From Acidovorax sp. A1169 (GTDB lineage: Bacteria > Pseudomonadota > Gammaproteobacteria > Burkholderiales > Burkholderiaceae_C): DNA of 64,000 nucleotides. The DNA is taken from positions 24,025-88,024 of the forward strand of contig NZ_JAUZDX010000024.1 of assembly GCF_030704685.1 (NCBI RefSeq), in the 5' to 3' direction. This document shows, piece by piece, positions 59,343 through 64,000 of the stretch. The notes under the pieces are model-generated. The model was not told where the DNA came from. It saw nothing but the letters and a program-made list of their open reading frames with translations, and did no database searches. Position 1 is the stretch's first letter. The number at the start of each line of letters is the position of its first letter. Both the position numbers and the translations under genes were made by a program.

Positions 59343-60758
59343 CTACGACAGCGGCCGCTCCAGTGCGATGCCGTGCAGCCGCAGCTTGGCATACAGCGTG
59401 GGTTTGGCAATGCCCAGGGCCTGCGCCGTGCGCGTCACATTGAAGCGGTGGGCCTTGAGCGCGTGCACGATGGCCTCGCGCTCCGCCGCGCGCAGGCTGC
59501 GCACCTCGGTGCTGGGGGCTGATGAATCCGCAGGGGGCTGCGCGCCGTGCGACGCCGGCACCAGGCCCAGCACTGCGGCATCGAGCGTGCCGCCCTCGCT
59601 CAGGTTCACCAGCCGCTCCATCGCGTTCTCCAGCTCGCGCACATTGCCCGGCCACGGGTGTTGCAGCAGCGCGGCCAGCACGGCGGGTGGCAATTCATGT
59701 ACCGGCTTGCCCAGCGCCGCGCCATAGCGCGCCAGGAAATGCGTGGCCAGAAGCGCCACGTCGGCCAGGCGCTCGCGCAGCGGGGGCAGGGTGACCGCAA
59801 TCACATGGCAGCGGTAGTACAGGTCTTCGCGGAACTCCTTGCGCGCCACCATGGCATGCAGGTCGCGGTTGCTGGCGGTGATGACCCGCGCATCCACGCG
59901 CACGGCGCGCGTGCTGCCCAGGCGCACCACCTCGCGCTCCTGCAGCACGCGCAGGAGCTTGGCCTGCACGTCGAGCGGCAACTCCGACACCTCGTCCAGA
60001 AAAATCGTGCCGCCACTGGCCGCCTCGAACTTGCCCGGCCGCCCCTCGCGCTGCGCCCCGGTGAAAGCGCCCGGCGCATGGCCAAACAATTCGCTCTCGA
60101 TCAGGTCGCGCGGCAGCGCCGCGCAGTTCACCGCGATGAAGGGGCCCTCGCGCCGCGCACTCGCGTTGTGAATCGCCTGGGCCAGCACCTCCTTGCCCGT
60201 GCCGCTCTCGCCGCACAGCAGCACATTGGCCTGGCCGGCCGCCGCCTTGCGTGCCGCGGCGATGGTGGCCCGCAGCGCCGGGCTCTGCCCGACCATGCTG
60301 TCGAAGGTATGACGTGCCTGGCTGCCCGCCAGCCGGTCCGCCAGGCGGTGCACGCCACTGATCTCGCGAAAGGTGTTCACCACCGACAGCACGCGCCCGT
60401 CCGCCGCCTTCACGGGCACCGCCGTGTCCAGCACATGCAGCTGAAAGCGCGGGGTGGAGATCACGCGCTCGCGGTCGGTGTAACCCTCACCCGTCAGGAA
60501 CACCTGCTCCACCATGGTGTCGAAGTCCAGCAGCGAGCCCAGCGTGCGCCCCTGCGCCAGGTGGCGCGGCAGCCGCAACTGGCGCGCTGCCTCGGCATTG
60601 AGGTGGCGCACCACGCCGCCCGGCTCCAGCACCATCAGCCCATAGGGCACATGGTTGACCAGGGTCTTCAGTTCCTCGATGAGCTGGCCCTGGCGCTCCA
60701 GCAGGTCGTCGGGGCTGGTGGCGGCAGGGACGGGGGCAGGCGGTCGCTTGGTGGGCAT
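59343..60758 (-). CDS. Sigma-54-dependent transcriptional activator with PAS sensor (471 aa)
   Basis: Enhancer-binding protein. A PAS domain occupies ~20-130 (LKTLVNHVPYGLMVLEPGGVVRHLN). The AAA+ domain (~155-390) has Walker A GESGTGKE, the sigma-54-contacting GAFTGA loop, Walker B GGTIFLDEV and the arginine-finger region. A Fis-type helix-turn-helix ends the protein (ALKAHRFNVTRTAQALGIAKPTLYAKLRLHGI). I chose the ATG at 60758; the upstream TTG is less likely. It is divergent from the acyl-CoA ligase operon, whose -24/-12 promoter it very likely activates. The dyad at 60776 lies just ahead of its own start, so autoregulation is likely. Confidence 0.93.
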   Translation of the reverse strand: MPTKRPPAPVPAATSPDDLLERQGQLIEELKTLVNHVPYGLMVLEPGGVVRHLNAEAARQLRLPRHLAQGRTLGSLLDFDTMVEQVFLTGEGYTDRERVISTPRFQLHVLDTAVPVKAADGRVLSVVNTFREISGVHRLADRLAGSQARHTFDSMVGQSPALRATIAAARKAAAGQANVLLCGESGTGKEVLAQAIHNASARREGPFIAVNCAALPRDLIESELFGHAPGAFTGAQREGRPGKFEAASGGTIFLDEVSELPLDVQAKLLRVLQEREVVRLGSTRAVRVDARVITASNRDLHAMVARKEFREDLYYRCHVIAVTLPPLRERLADVALLATHFLARYGAALGKPVHELPPAVLAALLQHPWPGNVRELENAMERLVNLSEGGTLDAAVLGLVPASHGAQPPADSSAPSTEVRSLRAAEREAIVHALKAHRFNVTRTAQALGIAKPTLYAKLRLHGIALERPLS

Positions 60759-60775
60759 GGCATTGCAATATGAAA

Positions 60776-60792
60776 CGTTCAACTATTGAACG
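60776..60792. promoter_or_regulatory. Candidate upstream activator site (dyad)
   Basis: CGTTCAA (60776-60782), three bases, TTGAACG (60786-60792): a perfect 7-bp dyad. It lies ~75 bp upstream of the sigma-54 promoter and 18 bp before the activator gene start, the expected place for the Fis-type domain to bind. Confidence 0.65.
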
Positions 60793-60864
60793 GTCGTTGC
60801 AAATCATATCGCTCGCAGCCACGTCGATGCGAGGCGCTTGCAGGCAAACCCAGGCTGCAGCGTG

Positions 60865-60879
60865 TGGCACGGAGCTTGC
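60865..60879 (+). promoter_or_regulatory. Sigma-54 (-24/-12) promoter of the acyl-CoA ligase operon
   Basis: TGGCACG-GAGC-TTGC matches the sigma-54 consensus TGGCACG-N4-TTGC fully, with GG at 60866-60867 and GC at 60878-60879 in correct spacing. The expected start point is near 60890, about 24 bp before the ligase ATG. Confidence 0.9.
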
Positions 60880-60913
60880 CCTGTGAGCAGGGCCTTTCTA
60901 TCCTGCAACAGCC

Positions 60914-62515
60914 ATGGTCAACGCCCCTTCCTCCGCCACCCACGATCCCTTCGCCCCCTCGCTTGGCGCCGAGCTGCGCCGCGCGGCTGCTGAGGTGCCA
61001 CACCAGCCCTTCATCCGCATGGCGTCGGGTGAATGGACCTACCGCCAGATCGACGAGGAGAGCGATCGCCTGGCCGCCGGTCTGCATGCCCAGGGCGTGT
61101 GCGCGGGCCACCACGTGAGCCTCATGCTGCCCAACTGCATCGAGATGGCGGTGCTCTGGTTCGCGCTGGCCAAGCTGGGCGCCGTGGCAGCGCCGGTCAA
61201 CACCTCGTTTCGCGGCGGGGCGCTGGCCGATGCGGTCAACCTGGTGGAAAGCCGCCTGGCCGTGGTGCATGCCACGCTGCATGCGCAGTGGGCCGAGGTG
61301 CAGGGCCAGTTGGCCACGGCTACCCAGGTCTTTGTGCTGGGCGGAGATACCGAGCGCTGCCCACCCTACGCCCTGCTGCGCAGCGTGGAGCCCACAGAGC
61401 ACACCCTGCCGCGCCCCGAAGTCGCTTGCGACGCACTGTGCCTGCTGCTCTACACCTCGGGCACCACGGGCCGATCCAAGGCGGCCATGATTGGGCATCG
61501 CTTCGTGCTCGCGCAGGCGCAGCTGTTCATAGAGGGGCTCGAGCTGCGCGCCGACGACGTGCTGTACTGCCCCTACCCGATGTTCCACCTGGATGCCACC
61601 GTCATGACCATCGTGCCCGCACTGCTGCTGCGCGGCGTGGCCGCCATCGGCGAGCGTTTCAGCGTATCGCGCTACTGGGACGAGGTGCGCGCCCTGCAGG
61701 CCACCGTGTTCGACTTCATGGGCGCCACGGTCACCATGCTGTGGAAGCAGCCTCCATCCCCGCGCGACCGCGACCACCGCGCCCGTCTGGGCTGGGGCGT
61801 GCCTCTGCCGGCGTTCGCCCCGCAGTTCGAGGAGCGCTTTGGCTGCCGCCTGGTGGAGCTGTACGGCTCCACCGAGGCCGGTGGTGTCATGTACACGCCG
61901 CTGCACGAACCACGGCGCATGGGTTCGTGCGGCAGGGTGGACCCTGCTTTCCGTGCACGGCTGGCAGACCCGCAGGGCTTCGAAGTGCCCGTGGGCCAGC
62001 CCGGCGAACTGCTCTTGCGCCCCGAGCAGCCTGGCCTGCTCATGCAGGGCTACTACGGCATGCCCGAGGCCACGCTCGCCGCCTTCAGGGACCTGTGGTT
62101 CCACACCGGCGACCTGCTGCGCCAGGACGAAGAGGGATACATGTACTTCGTCGGCCGCACCAAGGACATCGTGCGCCGCCGCGGTGAAAACATCTCCGCC
62201 GCCGAGGTCGAGATGGGCATTGAGGCGCACCCCGACGTGCTCGAATGCGCCGTGTTCGGCGTGCCCAGCGACATGACCGAGGAGGAGGTCATGGCCTGCG
62301 TGGTGCTGCGCCCCGGTGCAAGCCTGGCCCCCGCTGCGTTGGCAACGCATTGCAGCCAGCACATGGCCCGCTTCATGGTGCCGCGCTACCTGCGCCTGCT
62401 GCCCGCCCTGCCCAAGACCCCCACCGACAAGGTCGAGAAATTCCGCCTGCAGGCGGAAGGCATCGTGCCAGGCACATGGGACCGCGAGGCCGAGGCGCCG
62501 CGCTCCACCCACTGA
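60914..62515 (+). CDS. AMP-forming acyl-CoA ligase, CaiC-like (533 aa)
   Basis: Activates a carboxylic acid with ATP and CoA. The ATP loop is LLYTSGTTGRSKAAM, then PYPMFHLDATV, YGSTEAGG, and HTGDLLRQDEEGYMYFVGRTKDIVRRRGENISAAEVE. The catalytic lysine is in KTPTDKVEKF. It most resembles crotonobetaine/carnitine-CoA ligases and related short acyl-CoA ligases, but substrate cannot be settled by motifs. It heads a two-gene operon with an enoyl-CoA hydratase, behind a sigma-54 promoter. The ATG at 60914 has no strong ribosome site. Confidence 0.9.
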   Translation: MVNAPSSATHDPFAPSLGAELRRAAAEVPHQPFIRMASGEWTYRQIDEESDRLAAGLHAQGVCAGHHVSLMLPNCIEMAVLWFALAKLGAVAAPVNTSFRGGALADAVNLVESRLAVVHATLHAQWAEVQGQLATATQVFVLGGDTERCPPYALLRSVEPTEHTLPRPEVACDALCLLLYTSGTTGRSKAAMIGHRFVLAQAQLFIEGLELRADDVLYCPYPMFHLDATVMTIVPALLLRGVAAIGERFSVSRYWDEVRALQATVFDFMGATVTMLWKQPPSPRDRDHRARLGWGVPLPAFAPQFEERFGCRLVELYGSTEAGGVMYTPLHEPRRMGSCGRVDPAFRARLADPQGFEVPVGQPGELLLRPEQPGLLMQGYYGMPEATLAAFRDLWFHTGDLLRQDEEGYMYFVGRTKDIVRRRGENISAAEVEMGIEAHPDVLECAVFGVPSDMTEEEVMACVVLRPGASLAPAALATHCSQHMARFMVPRYLRLLPALPKTPTDKVEKFRLQAEGIVPGTWDREAEAPRSTH

Positions 62516-62556
62516 TCATCTGTCCATCCAACGAACGAAGAAAGCGAGACACCTTC

Positions 62557-63318
62557 ATGACTTTTGCCATTCACACGATTGAGGGCGCCGTGAGCGTCGT
62601 CACCCTGCAGCGCCCCGAGCGCCTCAACGCCATCAGCGGTACTTTGCTGGTCGATTTGCACACCGCCCTGCAGGCCGCGCAGAACGAGCCCGCCACGCAG
62701 TGCATCGTCTTCACCGGCGCCGGCCGTGCCTTCTGTGCGGGCGACGACCTCAAAGATTTCGGCGAACAGTCCGAAAGCCCCGCCGCCATCGCCGAGCACT
62801 GCGAGCGCATCCAGCAGATCACGCGCGACATCATGTTCGGCCCCAAGCTCGTCATCGGCGCCGTGCACGGTTATGCCGTGGGGGGCGGCTTCGAATGGGT
62901 GCTCAACTGCGACATGGTCGTGGCGGCCGACACCCTGGTCTGCTTCTTCCCCGAAATGGCGCTGGGCCACTTCGTCACCGGCGGCGTCACCCACCTGCTG
63001 CCCCAGATACTGGGCCACCAGCGCACCATGGAACTCATCGTGCTGGGCGAGCGCCAGAGCGCTGTGGACCTGAAGGCCCTGGGCCTCGTCAACCGTGTGG
63101 TGCCCGCCGATCAGATGCGGTCCACCGCCATGGCCCTGGCCGCCGAGGTGGCCACCCGTTCGGCCGGCGCCACCGCCCGGCTCAAACGCGTGCTCACTTC
63201 CGGTCTGGGGCCGCGGATCGAAGAGGCGTTGATGGCGGAGGGCAAGGCGGCGAATGCGTGCTTTGCGGACCCAGACACGGCGCAGCGGATTCAAAAGTTC
63301 GCTGAAGGACGGATTTAA
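62557..63318 (+). CDS. Enoyl-CoA hydratase/isomerase family protein (253 aa)
   Basis: Crotonase-fold enzyme acting on acyl-CoA thioesters. The oxyanion-hole segments are FTGAGRAFCAGDDLKDFG and GAVHGYAVGGGFEW. The third motif, FFPEMALGHFVTGGVTHLLPQ, keeps the Pro-Glu but is unusual after it. One catalytic Glu may lie in GGGFEW; without an alignment I cannot say whether it is a hydratase, isomerase or hydrolase. It follows the ligase by 41 bp and presumably acts on the same pathway's CoA ester. The ATG at 62557 was chosen because the crotonase domain starts there. Confidence 0.88.
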   Translation: MTFAIHTIEGAVSVVTLQRPERLNAISGTLLVDLHTALQAAQNEPATQCIVFTGAGRAFCAGDDLKDFGEQSESPAAIAEHCERIQQITRDIMFGPKLVIGAVHGYAVGGGFEWVLNCDMVVAADTLVCFFPEMALGHFVTGGVTHLLPQILGHQRTMELIVLGERQSAVDLKALGLVNRVVPADQMRSTAMALAAEVATRSAGATARLKRVLTSGLGPRIEEALMAEGKAANACFADPDTAQRIQKFAEGRI

Positions 63319-63369
63319 CCGAACTATGCATTTTGTCAAATCCAAAGAGCAACACTGCTGTTGAACCAA
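63319..63369. other. Compositional boundary: start of AT-rich DNA
   Basis: Immediately after the hydratase stop the sequence changes from very GC-rich to AT-rich and stays so to the window edge. No attachment-site repeat, tRNA or transposon end is visible in these 51 bases. Confidence 0.6.
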
Positions 63370-64000
63370 TTATATGAGGCCATCTGTAATGCCTCTGACG
63401 GAATTGATGAGACTTGCCTTGAATTCTGGGTGGTTTTGTACAAACTCATTAAGAGTGCGCGGAGGTGATTTTTCGCTTTCGCTCTCGGCGCTTTTTTTAC
63501 CTTCTCGAAGAATTTCTATTTTCTCCGAGGGTGAACTTGGATTTGATATTTTTATGACTATGCTTTCCAGGTTTAGAGAGCTGCATAAAATATCGTAATA
63601 ATCATAGTGAGCGCTAAATTGACGGCTAAGAAAATAGCCCTCTAGGCCTCCTGCAATTTCTAAAAAACTTATATCTTGTCGTTTAATTGTTTTCCCGTTC
63701 CAAACAAGCATTCCCAAGTATAAGTGAGAGTCGTCTTTTGAGTTTTCAATGAGTTGAAACTCCGGAAAGTATCGAAAATCATTTGCGCCAAAGGCTTTGA
63801 TGATCGCGATGACTATATCTCCTGGGTTGAATAATTTTACGGAAATGGTCGTTTGCTCATCTTTTTCTGCGTGTTTTAATATTTTTTTTAATGTTGATGA
63901 CCATGCGGAACATCCCAGAGAGACATGTTTAATATTTTTCTTGAATTCATTCCAGTTGAGTTTGTGTTTGGGGGATGAGCTACCATAAAAATAATGAGAT
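63370..64000 (-). CDS. AT-rich gene of unknown function, 3' part (5' end outside window)
   Basis: On the minus strand the frame ending at 63370 has no stop codon all the way to base 64000, giving at least 210 codons, much more than the ATG/TTG-initiated part (63717-63370) suggests. I do not recognise a family. The visible protein is soluble-looking, with lysine-rich helical stretches (EFKKNIKHVSLGCSAWSST, LKKILKHAEKDEQT). These are followed by hydrophobic strands (VIAIIKAFGANDFRYFPEF, LYLGMLVWNGK) and a Ser/Glu/Lys-rich segment before the C-terminus (KKSAESESEKSPP). Base composition and codon use (many AAA, ATT, TTA) differ sharply from all other genes in the window. This suggests horizontal acquisition. 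Confidence 0.7.
   Translation of the reverse strand, partial: SHYFYGSSSPKHKLNWNEFKKNIKHVSLGCSAWSSTLKKILKHAEKDEQTTISVKLFNPGDIVIAIIKAFGANDFRYFPEFQLIENSKDDSHLYLGMLVWNGKTIKRQDISFLEIAGGLEGYFLSRQFSAHYDYYDILCSSLNLESIVIKISNPSSPSEKIEILREGKKSAESESEKSPPRTLNEFVQNHPEFKASLINSVRGITDGLI

Overview
The window looks like the chromosome of a betaproteobacterium of the order Burkholderiales, most likely family Comamonadaceae (Acidovorax or a close relative). This is inferred from high GC with strong third-position bias, the shape of the protein families, and gene orders such as carA-(small ORF)-carB and trxA next to rho. I ran no database search. Almost all of the window is ordinary core chromosome. Only the last ~650 bases (63.32-64.0 kb) are clearly AT-rich and probably begin an acquired island.

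Layout. 1-1.2 kb: tail of an RNA methyltransferase gene and a secreted protein of unknown function. 1.5-6.6 kb: carbamoyl phosphate synthetase (carA, a small unknown gene, carB). 6.6-9.9 kb: an AraC-type regulator and a PAS-GGDEF-EAL protein. 10.0-26.5 kb: a very large phosphate-response locus. It holds a three-gene set that looks like membrane-lipid remodelling (OlsB-like acyltransferase, PlcP-like phospholipase, GT4 lipid glycosyltransferase). Then come polyphosphate kinase, SixA, a histone-like protein, exopolyphosphatase, a periplasmic binding protein, a fasciclin lipoprotein, and pstSCAB-phoU-phoB-phoR. Four PhoB boxes can be read directly: before the lipid set, before ppk, and one in each direction between the fasciclin gene and pstS.

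26.5-34.9 kb: a MATE exporter and an ArnT-like membrane protein, ribosomal protein L31 type B, a citrate-synthase-like protein fused to a DNA-binding domain and divergent from a family III CoA-transferase, then rho and trxA. 34.9-42.4 kb: an AddB/AddA-type nuclease-helicase pair and a BaiN-like flavoprotein. 42.5-50.8 kb: an unknown exported protein, the 4.5S SRP RNA (ffs), a chemotaxis receptor, dnaX with an A9 slippage site, ybaB/ebfC, recR, a MAPEG protein, a Tat-type binding protein and a 50-residue DUF3096-like protein. Two copies of a ~90-100 nt palindromic repeat lie here.

50.9-59.3 kb: mltD-gloB on one strand, diverging from a methyltransferase and rnhA through overlapping start codons, then an RND efflux pair. 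59.3-63.3 kb: a sigma-54 activator diverging from an acyl-CoA ligase/enoyl-CoA hydratase operon that has a near-perfect -24/-12 promoter and a candidate upstream activator dyad. 63.37-64.0 kb: an AT-rich reading frame, unrecognised, running off the right edge.

How it fits together. The main story is phosphate economy. PstSCAB-PhoU senses and imports phosphate and PhoR-PhoB relays the signal. The PhoB boxes predict co-induction of high-affinity uptake, polyphosphate turnover (ppk, ppx), and replacement of phospholipids by ornithine lipids and glycolipids (olsB-plcP-glycosyltransferase). They also predict induction of a fasciclin lipoprotein and a solute-binding protein whose roles are unknown. 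I consider that extended Pho locus the most interesting system in the window.
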